Part shown: one piece after another, positions 48,501 through 59,914 of the stretch
Layout: each line of letters starts with the position of its first letter
How positions within the stretch are numbered: the stretch's first letter is position 1
Program-made: the position numbers and the translations under genes
Assembly: GCA_027924645.1 (NCBI GenBank)
Contig: BSBN01000140.1
Span: 7,260,501-7,324,500, forward strand
Length of the DNA: 64,000 nt
From: Cunninghamia lanceolata
Lineage: Eukaryota > Streptophyta > Pinopsida > Cupressales > Cupressaceae
Direction of reading: 5' to 3'
Notes under the pieces: model-generated
Databases searched by the model: none
Seen by the model: the letters and a program-made list of their open reading frames with translations, nothing else
What the model was told of the DNA's origin: nothing

Positions 48501-49449
48501 TGATCTATGTCCAACCACTCATGCTCAAAGAGTAGATGATTTCAAGGGCTCAATCACATCAATTTTGGAGCAATTGGACAAAGATGAAATGTCCAAGAAA
48601 GATTTGAAATAGCAAAATGAAGAACTTCGAGCATGTCTCCATTTTTTTATAAAGCTAGTAGATGCAAGAGGAGATATAAGGACAATACCCACTTTCCTGT
48701 CTACTGATGAAATGACTAAATTGGGTGAGGTTATATCAAAGTCCCAAGGTGCAGAGAATTGGTTCCTAAAAGTCTTTGAGATGGGATGCAAAACCATAAG
48801 TGCCTCTGCTAAAGCACATAAGAGACTGGTAGAGTTGCACAAAAGATGGAATGACCTGCGCAAAGAATGTGATTCTTTTGATGAGTACTATTCACATATG
48901 TATCCCCGGGTAAAAGGTATCAGAGAATTGCCAACCCAGACTCTAATTGTAGAGAATATTTTTACTGGAAATCAGTTGTTGAAGGCCATTGAATGGTACC
49001 AATAGCTGCTTTTGAGAAAAGAGACCTTTGAACATATAAAGGAAGCATATAAACCAGCTGATGAAGAACTGAGATCAGTCATATATGATATCAATGACTC
49101 TTTGAGGGATTGCAGGGAAGCATCCTACGATGGTTATGCCCCTTTTGATATCAAGAAATGTAAAGATAAGTTGCATAAAGTAATTTTTGAAGATGCCACA
49201 CTCGGTATGGAGGAGAGGCTGGACAAGGCAAGCGACCTCAGAGTAGAATTCAAGGCATTTTAGAAGGCAGGGACAGAGATAGAAAGAATACATAGCAAAT
49301 TCATTCGGGAACTAGAAGTGTTTGACTATCAGATAAATCATTTGAAGGATCTAGACTCATTTGACATTAATCCTGCACTTGATGTGTGGTTGACTTATCA
49401 CAATAAGCTAGGCAGTAAAGACAAAATTGACTTAGACAAGGAATCTTGA
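45537..49449 (+). pseudogene. E3 ORF1 copy B, unknown protein of about 1,300 codons
   Basis: The most complete ORF1 copy. It starts MTAQAQAMKYEFKGVPPETK and ends KDKIDLDKES with TGA 49447-49449. One frame holds to about 48290; a single-base loss near 48436 moves the rest to frame 1. Parts: an N-terminal domain of about 560 residues (FRLRVFALSPTPRARVLRDS; LIKLPRILYRSDFHDEIGEL; FRWISYIVYALARRNRFDGL; ISTEAMNEITKYHRWYIQFE; LNLHCYNARGHFDPNRVMER; LPLDFIKRFHIMVVPD); a Lys/Arg-rich link; Ser/Thr/Pro-rich low complexity (47469-47900); an acidic part (48000-48250); and a helical C-terminus (KRLVELHKRWNDLRKECDSF). No enzyme motif is seen. Tat/Ogre-type elements often carry an additional ORF before gag, so this may be such a protein; function unknown. 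A TAG at about 47223 is shared by all copies and might be the true end of a shorter protein. Confidence 0.65.
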
Positions 49450-50606
49450 CATTATTTTGAAAATTCTAAGGATGCAATCCCGTCACAATTGTAAATTGCT
49501 GTATTCGGGGCAACATGTGACTCTATTTTGTCTTTTTCTTGCTTCTAAAATGTTTTTTTCTATTAATATACTGAGTTGGCTAGTCAAATTGACTAGATTC
49601 AATGTATCTGGGGGCTATTTTTCATCTTTTTCATAAAGGACAAAATGTAATCTGAGAATTGATGTGAGCTATTATAATTGTATTTATTGTTGTAATTTGG
49701 ACCATTGGTGTTGAGTTAATCTCCACCGTTCATTTGAAAACTCGGTATGTTGCTTTCTATATAAAGGGCTGCCATTTCCACTATTTGTAAGAGAGATTTG
49801 ATACTTAATTATTGACTCTATGCCATTTGAACTAATACAAAGCAAGTTTCTGTAGTGATTCTAAGAATTTATACCTTGCATTGATTCATTGTGGTTTTCA
49901 TGGTTCACTTCATGCTCTCCCGTAGTTAGATTAGTTGTGCTTTTGTAATGTTCATGGTTTGTTAAAGTATTTGATGAACACTCTAAGTCCATACTTTTAG
50001 TTATTTGCTGATGGTAAATAGCTGTGTTAAGTTAGTCTGGGTTGATTATTTGTGCTGAAGTTCAATTGCATTTCATGAGTTAAGTTGCACCATTTATTGG
50101 GTATTTAGCAAATGAATGTAATCTTAAAATCTTTTGACCTCCATTGAAGATAACACTATTTTCTGCAGCACTGTAACACCCATTTTAGTTTAGTAACTCA
50201 GAAAGCTGGTTTAAAGTTTTGGAATATTTTTCTACTGATGATAACCTATGCATTGTGAATGTCACATAGGATCCTTCTAAAACCCTAAACCTTTTGCATT
50301 TTCTTTAGAAAAGAATCTACTGTTAATTGTTTGAATAGGAATTTCAGCAGCACTTTATCTTGTTAATCGACTGTAAATCATAAAAGGGTTTATTTGTATT
50401 TGCTGCCCCAAACCTGAAGATTTGCAAATTGCATGTGAGACCCCTTGTAGGTATAGCTAGAACATACCAATTGAGAGATTCCAAGGAAGTTAAGACCTAA
50501 CTATATTGTCCTTGGAGTAGTCTTACCTAGGGTAGGATACTTTTCAAGAGAGGTGTGAAACCAGTAATCACACCTGCATTATTGTGTGCTAAAACCACCA
50601 TCAACA
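49450..50606 (+). repeat. E3 block S, copy B
   Basis: Copy of 35104-36259 with the TATA box TATATAAAGG at 49758-49767 and the same ccaccatcaaca end. Apart from point changes it is collinear with copy A, so the spacing of TATA box to end (849 bases) is preserved exactly. Confidence 0.6.
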
Positions 50607-50610
50607 GAAT

Positions 50611-50627
50611 TGGCACTAGAAGGAGGG
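50611..50627 (+). other. E3 plus-strand PBS-like site, copy B
   Basis: TGGCACTAGAAGGAGGG, identical to copy A and at the same distance after the CA end of block S. Confidence 0.5.
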
Positions 50628-50679
50628 TCCCATTTTCCCTCTACTAAAAATGAGCAAGTCTGGGGACTAGACAGAGAGA

Positions 50680-52000
50680 CACTAGATCCAGCTCAGCTGG
50701 AGAAGAGCTATTGTCCCTAGCAGAATTCAGATGAACAAGAAGGGATCAAGGAATACCCAGAGCCCCTCGAGCTCGGTCAGCCGCTAGGAACACTACTGCA
50801 GCTCCCATTAACCCTCCCAACATGGCCTTCTTTGCAGGAAATAACCAGTCTCCTTTTCTATTTAACAATTACCATGATATGCCAAAGAACCCAGATAAGT
50901 TCTACTCAAAGTTTAGAATAAATGATCCTGATAGGACTGCAGATGAGCACATTAAGATCTTTGAAGTGAACATGTTCATGTTGCAAGTACAGTATGAGGA
51001 TCTGATATGCAGGTTGTTCCCTTATTCTTTGCAGGAAGAAGTTGATTACTAGTTTGCTAACCTCCCTGCAACATCCATAAATTCATGGTGGAGCCTAAAG
51101 ACTACTTTTTTGGATAGGTTTCGTATGCTCACCACCCCAGCTGATCTTTATCGATCTTTTGTGGAGATTCATTGAGATGAAGGTGAGATCATAAGTTCCT
51201 TTAACAATAGATTCCAAAAAGCTTACAGTCATTTGCAAGCTCCCTATGTTGTAGATCAGGCTACTACCTTACCTATTTACTATGCTGCGCTAGATAAACT
51301 TACCTCCACATTTGCAAGGAGAGCTGACCCAATACCTACTAGTTTAGCTCAAGCATATTCTGTTGCTGTCACCATGAGTACCCAACTAGGACAGATAGCC
51401 TCTGGTCTGTTGAACCATATGGGACCGATTGCCATGCCAAATCAAATACCCATGATAAATCATGCATTGGCTAATCATACCCCTGTGATGAATCCAATTC
51501 CAAACCTAGCTGCAACACAAGCCTTGGTAATCCACCTAGGCAATCCAGTAGCTAAAATGCCTCCAGCACAAATACCTTTCCTACAATCTTTAGAAATAGC
51601 CAAGACCAACGAAGACAAAGAGGATATCAAAGAGCTGGTTGAGAAAATGAACAAGCTTACTGCTGAGGTTACCCACCTCAAGAACCAGAACGCTTATCTG
51701 CAGCAAAGGGGACAGAATCAGCAACACTTCTAGAATCAGCAATACTCCCAGAACCAAAGTCAGAACCAGTTCCCAAATCAAAATCAGTACCAAAATCAGA
51801 ACTTTCAGCAGTGGTCAAATTGATCTTGGAACACCAGACCAAACAATGGTGTACCTTCGCCCTTCGAAAATCAGAATAATGATACCAGGCCCCCAGGTAC
51901 TGTGATGTTAGTTGAAGCAGCTTTATCCACCTGGTGCAGACTGCACAACATCAATGCTCATTCTGAACTAAACTGCCCAGAATTCCAGATTGCATCCAGT
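50680..52000 (+). pseudogene. gag: E3 gag, copy B
   Basis: Second gag copy. The core is at 50822-51160 (MAFFAGNNQSPFLFNNYHDM; DEHIKIFEVNMFMLQVQYED; LICRLFPYSLQEEVDY), followed by an open central stretch at 51233-51733 with Pro/Asn-rich sequence and the coiled stretch DIKELVEKMNKLTAEVTHLK. The C-x2-H-x4-H-x4-C knuckle (CRLHNINAHSELNC) is at 51935-51976. Several positions that are stops in copy A are sense here, for example after PYSL and in the Gln-rich stretch near 51702; private stops include TAG after VDY (51050-51052) and TAG near 51731. The protein would form the particle shell. Confidence 0.8.
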
Positions 52001-53017
52001 ATCTTCTAGATGGAGATTCAAAATGCTAAAAATCAGGAGACTCTGCCAACAGGGTATGAAATTGTTCCTTCTCAAAGGTATGATACTGCTCTAGTCCTTG
52101 ATAGTTATACATTTCCATTCAAAGATGATAATCAACCCGAGGAAGAAGAATTTGAAGAAGTTAATGCATATCAGCAGTACAATAAGACTCCCTACAACTT
52201 GAGAAGTAGTAAACCTAAGGGTCCTTTCACCACTTCCATCCCTCCAAATAGCTATCAAATCCCACCTGACTCAAAAGATACCAATAATCCTGAACCACCA
52301 AAAGTTCCCCATCAATCAATGTATCAGGGTGCCGCTGCAAAAAATTCTCAATGATCTGACATAGTGAAGATGGGGTAGTATGTAGCTGAAGAGCTAAAGA
52401 AAATGAAGTTCAATCTTTCTGTATATGAGTTGCTTAAAATACTTGAGGTTAGGACATCTTTCTTTCAAGATATGGGTGTTGGAGTTAAGACTGATTACAT
52501 TCCAAATGAAAACATCACCAAGGATAACATGGATAAAGGCAAAGAAAGAATTCATGTGACTGATGTAGAACAAAAGATGACATTTTATAAGGACAAGAGA
52601 GAAAGTCCTCATTTCCTCTTAACACTCACGATATTCAATAGGAACCTTCATAACTGTTTAGTAGATTCTTGTGCTTCCACAAATGTAATGCCACTATTAG
52701 TTTGTAAGGCACTTGGGCTCACTCTAGCCAAGTCTTCTAGGAAGATGACACAATTAGATAAGACTGAAGTGAATGTAGTGGGTGAATTAAATAGGATACA
52801 TGTGCAATCAGCTTCTGATCCTAGGATACAACAGTATATAGATATTCAAGTAGTAGACATTCCAGATCAATATGACATGCTTCTAAGTAGAGATTGGTCT
52901 AGAACTTTGAATGGTTATATGGCAACTGACTTTTCCCACATGTGCCTACCATGGAAAGGATTGGCCAATCAGATACGTATTGAAAGAGAGCCTAAGATGA
53001 AGCATATGATCACATAA
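52001..53017 (+). pseudogene. E3 protease, copy B
   Basis: The linker is open from 52010 to 52354, and the protease segment runs 52403-53017. The active-site loop reads LVDSCASTNVM: Asp is kept but the Gly of the D-S-G motif is Cys, a change different from that in copy A. IDIQVVDIPDQYDMLLSRDW and the TAA at 53015-53017 follow. It is probably inactive. It lies in the same place and orientation as in copy A. Confidence 0.75.
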
Positions 53018-53905
53018 TACAATCAACCCAATGAGAGTCTATTCTCAGAAGTTGATTTGGGAGTCTATCTTCCACACATTAGTCAGACTGAAGAAGTCCT
53101 CATGTTGAGTTGTTTAAGATCCTCTAAACCACTTATAGAAAGACCAAAAAGTACAGAAGCATACATTCAATCAAATGAAGAAGACTCTTCAGAAGAAGAG
53201 GAACTTGGGGTATTTGAAGTATTTCATGATTTCATGGCTAGATTTGTGCAAGATCAAACTGTTGTGGGAAAGCAAGTTCAAGTGGAAGAGTTACTATTGC
53301 CCAATTGGTGTCGTGTACATGATGCATCTCATTCTAAATTTACTTGCCAACTATGTCAAGAGGCAGTCAAACAAGTGCAAAGACAACTGAAGATCCCCAT
53401 AATTCCAAAGAAGGAACCAATTGTTGAAAAGAAGGAAGAACCTGAACGTCTATTAAAAGAGAAGAAGTCCGTAAAATAGAATGATAATAGCAAAGATTTT
53501 CATTTATGGACCTTAAGATTTGATGGCTCAAGATGCAGACAAGGGTCTGGTGCTAGGGTCGAATTGATCAGCCCCATTGGGAGCTCATATTTGGCATCAC
53601 AATGACTACAGTTTCCATGCAGAAACAATGCCACTAAATATGGGGCATTAGTGCAGGGGTTGCTGCTAGCACTGTAGAAGAAAGTCAGAATTATCCAAGT
53701 GTTTGGCGATTCTGAGTTAGTGGTAAAACAAGTAAGCAAATAGTACTCATGCAATGATAAGAGATTGAATAGGTACATGAATAGAGTATGGGATTTGATA
53801 GAGTGCTTTGACAGTTTTAACATCCAAGTCATCCTAAGAAGACATAATCATATTGCAAATGCCCTAGCTCAGACAGTAAGTACATTAGAGCCAACATCCA
53901 TGGCA
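53018..53905 (+). pseudogene. E3 archaeal-type RNase H placed before RT, copy B
   Basis: The charged spacer is open at 53057-53479 (QVEELLLPNWCRVHDASHSK). The RNase H domain lies at about 53495-53880: LRFDGSRCRQGSGARVELIS, a TEYEAL-like region altered at the Glu (TKYGAL), VFGDSELVVKQV, and RRHNHIANALAQT. The first and third acidic positions are kept; the second is Lys and the fourth is Asn. TGA near 53604, TAG near 53677 and TAG near 53741 break it. Order relative to protease and RT is the same as in copy A, so the unusual placement belongs to the family and not to one copy. Confidence 0.78.
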
Positions 53906-55160
53906 GGACTAAAGAAGTTTTCTATTGAGTTTGTTGCTACCCCGTCTACACCGGATAATGTTACCAATTTCCAAGTTTTTGAAGATGACCAGCACATAAT
54001 CAATTTCCTTTCTTCATCTAATGTGTTCACTGCTCAAATAATAGATGAAGAAGAAATGGAACCTGCTGAAATGGACTTAGAAGGAGTACTAAACCTGAAG
54101 ACAAATACGATCCCACAAGGAATGGTAGAATTAGAAAGATTGTTTGATGCAAATAATTTAGGAATGCTAAGGAAAGATGGAGAGTCTCCAGAAGGAAAGT
54201 GTGAACCGTTTAACTTGGGAACAAAAGAAAATGTTAAGAATGTGTTCATTGGGAAAGCTAGTAGTGAAGAAGAAAGGACAGGAATCATACATGCATTAAG
54301 ATATTACCATGAGGTTATAGCATGGAGCTATGAGGATCTAAAGAGATACGATACCTCGATCATCACGCACACCATCCCGCTGAAGCCAGGGGCAAAGCCT
54401 TTCAGACAAAGGTAGAGACCAGTGAACACTCTACTAGAACCATTTATTTTCAAAGAAGTTTAGAAGCTACTGTTAGCAAGGATAATATTTCCAGTCAGAC
54501 ATTCTGCATGGGTAACGAATTTAGTTTGAGTCTGAAAGAGAAACAAAGAAATTAGGCTGTGTTGACTTCTGTAACTTAAACTGAGCATCTAAAAAAGATA
54601 ATTACCTACAGCCTTCTTTGGATGAAGTATTGCATATTGTTAATGGGTCCCAGATGATGTCATTCTTGGACGGATATTCTAGTTATAACTAGGTGATGGT
54701 AGAATATGAAGAAGATTGAAGACATCCTTCACCTGTAAATGGGACATCTATGCATACTGTCACATGCCATTTGGTTTAATAAACGCTAGTGCAACATTTC
54801 AGCATGCAATGGATGTTTCTTTTAAGGGGTTGGTTGGAAAATGTATTATCATCTACATGGATGACCTCACAGTTTTCTCAAAAAGGTGAGAGGACCATGT
54901 AACAGATCTGAGAAAGGTGCTGCAGTGATGCAAGGATTATGGTATATCACTCAACCCCAAGAAGTGCATTTTTAGAGTAACCAAGGGTAAGCGACTGGGA
55001 CATGTAATATCTGAGCAAGGAATATCTATTGACCCAGACCGGATCCAAGCAATACTCAAAATACCTCCCCTAGCCAGCAAGAAAGAACTTAAGTCATACT
55101 TTGGTAAAATCAATTTTGTACGTAAATTCATTATAGGGTTTGCTGAGATTGTTCAACCTC
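53906..55160 (+). pseudogene. E3 reverse transcriptase, copy B
   Basis: The pre-RT segment is open to 54415 (YHEVIAWSYEDLKRYDTSII; THTIPLKPGAKPFRQR). The RT core carries more damage than copy A: a base is lost near 54710, and stops follow at several points. The YMDD box is intact at 54854-54865, and LGHVISEQGISIDPDRIQAI and SKKELKSYFGKINFVRKFI are readable. TGA after FSKR is shared with copy A. Confidence 0.82.
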
Positions 55161-55680
55161 TCAACGCAATACTAAAGAAAGATGCTAAAATGGACTGGAC
55201 TCCAGAAGCCAAGGCTGCCTTCATAGAAATTAAACAAGCTATATCCAATGCACCAGTCTTAGTGAGTCCTGATTATGCTTTGTCATTTGACATATACTCA
55301 TTTGCTTCTGAGCATACCTGTAATGCAATGTTGATGCAAAAGAGGTTAGTTGATGATGAAAGGCCCATCGCTTTCATGAGAACCCCATTGAAAGATGCAG
55401 AGCTAAGGTATCCAAATGTAGAAAAACATGCATATGCTCTAGTAAAGGTAGTTAGGAAATTCTATCATTACATCTTGAGAAGTCAAGTAACTGATGTAGT
55501 CCCAGATGCAGCAGTTAAAGTATTACTGATGCAAAGTGAATTAGGAGAAAGAAGGGGAAAGTGGGTCACCATACTGCAAGAGTTTGACATAGATATCCAA
55601 CCTATGAAATTGGTAAGAGGCCAAGCTCTAACTAGAACAATTGCTGGAGTAGGACCAGACCTAGTCTCTCAGTAGTACCT
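55161..55680 (+). pseudogene. E3 gypsy RNase H with lost active site, copy B
   Basis: Open from 55190 to 55672. It reads DWTPEAKAAFIEIKQAISNA, LSFDIYSFASEHTCNAMLMQ, PIAFMRTPLKDAELRYPNVE and WVTILQEFDIDIQPMKL. As in copy A the T-D-A-S position reads Phe-Ala-Ser, showing that loss of the catalytic Asp predates the split of the copies. Confidence 0.75.
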
Positions 55681-55744
55681 GTTAGAAGATGTTTCAAAAG
55701 ATGAGGGGTACGGAGATATCATATTTTATTTACTCAATCAACAT

Positions 55745-56959
55745 TGTCTACCACAGCTGAATTCAGTGCAAAGGAGAGCACTTAAACTAAAAAGTAGCAG
55801 TTACATGATAAAAGGATCGGTCCTTTACAAGAAGAATCACGAAGGCACCTATCTAAGGTGTTTAGACAAGTTAGATGTCAATCAGATGTTAACCAATTTT
55901 CATGAGAGAATCGGGACAGGTCATGTGTCAGCGCACTCAACAGCTAATCAGGTTCTTCATCTCGGATACTACTGGCCAACCTTGTTCAAAGATGCATATT
56001 CACATGTAAGAACCTATCATATATGCCAGACTGTTGGACACAGAGAATGACATGGAGCCATGCTCCTACAACTAGTGGTGGAGGTACGACCATTTGCTCA
56101 ATGGGGCCTCGACTTTATCGGTATGATCAATTCACCTTCCTCTGCAAGCCACAGGTATATTCTGACCAGTACTAATTACTACACTCGATGGTCTAATGTA
56201 ATAGCTTGTAAGAAATGCACCACAAAGGTAGTTATTGAAATTGTTGAAAAGCATATTATCACTAGATTTGGTTTTCCATTTGCTTTAGTTTGTGATAATG
56301 GCTCTGCCTTTTCATCATTACGTTTTTCTAACTGGGCATTTGATTATGGGATTACTCTCAAGTTCTCATCTAATTACTATCCACAAGGGAATGGGGTAAC
56401 TGAATCAACAAACAAAAACCTGCTCAAGGTCATTAAGAAACTATTGGACAAAAACCTTAGAGACTGGCATACCCAGCTTAGGTTTTCCTTATGGGCTGAT
56501 AGAATCTGACATAAAGCATCCTTGAACACATCTCCTTATCACCTAGTCTATCGGATTGAGCCCATCTTTCCCATCCATTTGAGAATCTTGGTACTTCAAT
56601 TTATGCAAGATTACCTTGAAACTGATGATCACTTGTCCTCTAGGTTGGCTCAATTACTGCATCTTGAAGAGAAACATGATGCTGCTATAGAAAACTTTGC
56701 CAAACATCAGGGAGTCATAAAGCGATGGTTCAACAAAAGAGCTAAGGTCAAAGCCTTCTAGATTTCTGATTTGGTCCTATATTGGGATAAAGCACATGAG
56801 AAGAAAGGAGAACATGGTAAGTTTGATAAATGTTCATTGGGTCCCTATCAGATCTATGAGATCCTTGGAGACAATACATACCGACTCAAGAGCCTTACTG
56901 GTGAGGAGCTGCCACTGCCTGTTTATGGCCAGTTCCTAAAGCACTACTTCCAGGCCTGA
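55745..56959 (+). pseudogene. E3 integrase, copy B (catalytic triad retained)
   Basis: The zinc domain is largely open at 55766-56050 (NFHERIGTGHVSAHSTANQV; YYWPTLFKDAYSHVRTYHIC, with one of the two Cys replaced by Tyr). The core at 56060-56509 has FAQWGLDFIGMINSPSS, FALVCDNGSAFSSLRF and YYPQGNGVTESTNKNLL, so all three residues of the D,D,E triad are present. The C-terminal part at 56771-56959 ends YFQA. Stops at 56048-56050 (TGA), 56507-56509 and 56759-56761 (TAG) split it. This is the best-preserved integrase in the window, though still broken. Confidence 0.87.
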
Positions 56960-57929
56960 GAAGTAGTCATGCCTCATTTTAGGGTACATAATTAGGGGTT
57001 TGTTTTCTTTGTTTAGTTTAGGTTGCCTTTAGTTTAGTTTTCTTTATTTCTTTTGCTTTCCTTAGTTGTTAGGTGCTTTGCTTAGATTAGTTGTCCTTTT
57101 GTTTTTGGTTGCTGTGCTTGCTTTTCCGCGGGGTCTTTATTTTTTGGTGTGGTGGCAGTTGTGTAGACCTGCAAGTGCTTCTCTGATGGGTGAATAATTG
57201 TGAGTCTTCCTTTGAGAAGCCAAGGTTTCCACTTGGTTTTGTTGTGGGCTCCGCTATTATGCCAAGGGGTATGGTGTTTGTTCATTAGAAATGAGTTATT
57301 AGTTGGTGCACCTAAAGTATTTTCTAACCATATATCTTTTACACTTTAAATAATCCTGAAGTAGCTAGGGGAGTCTAGGTGACCTTGGGTCAAGTAAAAG
57401 GGTTGACTTCTTCTTCTACCACATGCACTATCGATCAAGAAAAAGGGTAGGTGACACTAAGTGTTGCTAGCCTACATTGGGTAAAAATAAAAGGTGTTTT
57501 TTAACACCAGACCCATTACAATGCAAGTAAAGAGACCACCAGATTACACATATGTACAAAAGGTACTATCCAGAAATGATGAACATTAAATATCATCATA
57601 CCAAAAAACTTTACTGGTCATTAATCCATTTCAAAGCTCAGCAATATTTCAAAAATTTGAGCATTTCTTGATGGTAGAATGATCTTAGCTTTCTATCTTG
57701 TCTTAGGAGATCTTGGGTGAACTTAGTTGCTGAAGGATGGGAATGAATACATTTGCACACACTTAGGTTTTTAGGATGCAGATGGTTGCACTGATTAGTG
57801 ATCTTAGATTCTTTGATAAGGTACCTTGCTTTTTTGTTTAATATGTGGGGAACACAGAGATTCTGGGTTCAAACTGAACGTTTATCATTGAAATGCTTGG
57901 GAGCATTTCCTAGTAGAGTCACCATTTGT
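56960..57929. repeat. E3 tail T, copy B
   Basis: Gene-free copy of 42594-43561 with small indels, for example an additional ttc near 57412. The right edge again has the minus-strand PBS-like site, TGGTGACTCTACTA (57911-57924), next to block R. A purine-rich stretch aagaaaaagggtagg lies near 57438. Confidence 0.55.
57911..57924 (-). other. Minus-strand PBS-like site beside block R, copy C
   Basis: TGGTGACTCTACTA on the minus strand, five bases from the R end ...GGCACA. Ten of its first eleven bases or more agree with the E2 PBS and with the copy B site. Confidence 0.55.
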
Positions 57930-59914
57930 TGTGCCTCACACACATGCCCCATTTAAAAATGAGGACCCCCTCTTTTGATTTGGCTTGAGAGTCATTGGAT
58001 CTGTTCATCTCTTTAGCGATTGAATGGTCAAAGTGCATTTTGACCTTGATTGAAAGATGATATTGAAAATCACTTCAAAAATTTGCTAGGTCGAAACATT
58101 ATTTTTCTTCTGAAGGCTTGGAAATGACCTTTTGCACTAGATTGCCCTTCAACTAACCTTTGTGCTAGATTCTCACTTGTCCGACCTTAGTGCTAAATCC
58201 CTTATTGTTCAACTGTGCACTGGATTAACTCCCAACTAACCTGGCACTAAAACTGTTGCCACCAACTTCAGCACTGACTTCCCTTTTGTTAGACTTCTAT
58301 GCTAAAAGTGATCTTGTCTGACTTTGCACTAGATCAAGTGATCACCGACTTAGTCAGATGAACAAGAAAATCCCGCAAGTCGGATGAACCCGAAACACCT
58401 GCAAGACTCTGCAAATTGAACCTTTAAGTTTAGCGCTGAAAGAGGCCTGCTTCAACCAGGTCCGACGCACCCGAATTCCCCACCGGGTCTGAGCTAGGGA
58501 AAATTGTGCAAACCCTAAAATTGGCAGTTCGAACACCTGCACATTAATGGTGATTTCTCTGGGGTTAAAAGGAGTTAATCCTATGTTTTAAATCATTTTC
58601 TGTGCAATCAAATGGGAATTTTGGAGCACCATTCTCATCTTTGTTGTTGATCTACTCCAAGCTCGAACCTGCAACCTACCTGCAATCCAAACACGCCTTC
58701 ATACTTACTAGGTAGGGTTTTAACCCTTTTCTTCTTTGCAAATAGTTAGGGTTTAGAATAAAACAATTAAATCTTTCTACTAGACAACCAATTAAGTGAT
58801 TAAATCTTCCTAAACTAGTATGGGTAGGGTTTCTGTCTAGGGTTTCTGTACGAGATTGTAGATTTTCATTTTGAAACCCTCGCTTAGACCCTCTATTGAA
58901 AATGTGAATGGATCATTGAAGAAGGTTAACTGAAAGACTTAGGCAATATCCCGTAAAACCTTCAGTCTTGGTGCTATAACAAGGTTCGACTGACTTGCAA
59001 AATGAACCACCATTTGGTTGTTCGGAGACCTTCAAAAACCGCACCCCACATCTAAACCTACTTGGTGCTAAAAACCTTGACGTCTGACCTACACACTCTA
59101 AACACATTTTTCTAACTTGGTCAGAAGATCTTGAAAACCCCACAAACCTTGAAGTTGTCCTTTGCACCGAAAATCCCTTGCTCTGATTTTACGCCAAAAG
59201 ACCTTGTCTCTAACTTGGTCGGACAACCTGAATTCTCTCACAAGGTCATTGCCATCTGAAAATCCTGCTGGAAACAATACCTCAACTTTCCACTAAAAAT
59301 AACCCCTTCCAACCTGCGCTGCAATACCCTCTCACCGACTTGGTCAGTAACGACCAAACTTGCGCAAATCAGACACTATCAAAACCCATGCAGGAGCAAT
59401 ACAAGAGCATCAATAGACTTTGAGCTGAAATCTCAACCGACCGACTTGACAACCAATAGAGGTCGGTACTCATCAAAACCCTTGCAAAGCACTCAAAAGC
59501 CTAAAAGGAAGTAGAACCTTTGTTCAGACCTACCCAATTTCTCCGCCAAGGTCTGATGACCTTGAATTCAATGCTTTTTTGCATGAAGGTCGAACAACTC
59601 TCAAATTAGCGTTAAACCATGCAAATGATTGAATTTTCTAAAATTTTTGAAGGGAAAGTGGTTTAAAATGATAGAATTAATGTTGTAATGCACAGTTAAT
59701 GATGATTTTTATGAAATTTCTTGCAACATTAGATATTTGATTGCATGCATTAATGATGGTTGTTGCAATTATAATAAATGTTAGATTTAACTTTCCTTCA
59801 AAAGGCATGATGGTAGCAAATAGCATACTTGTAGTAAAGTTCATCTTAAATTTAGGAGTATGTTAGGAGTTTCCTGAAGGTATCAAACTTATAAGGTCTG
59901 GTCGTGCAGACTAA
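57930..59914. repeat. E3 block R, copy C
   Basis: Third copy of the gene-free block, starting TGTGCCTCACACAC and leading into ORF1 copy C. It shares with copy B the extra segment near 59490 (caaagcactcaaaagcctaa) that is absent in copy A, which groups B and C over this block. Confidence 0.7.
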
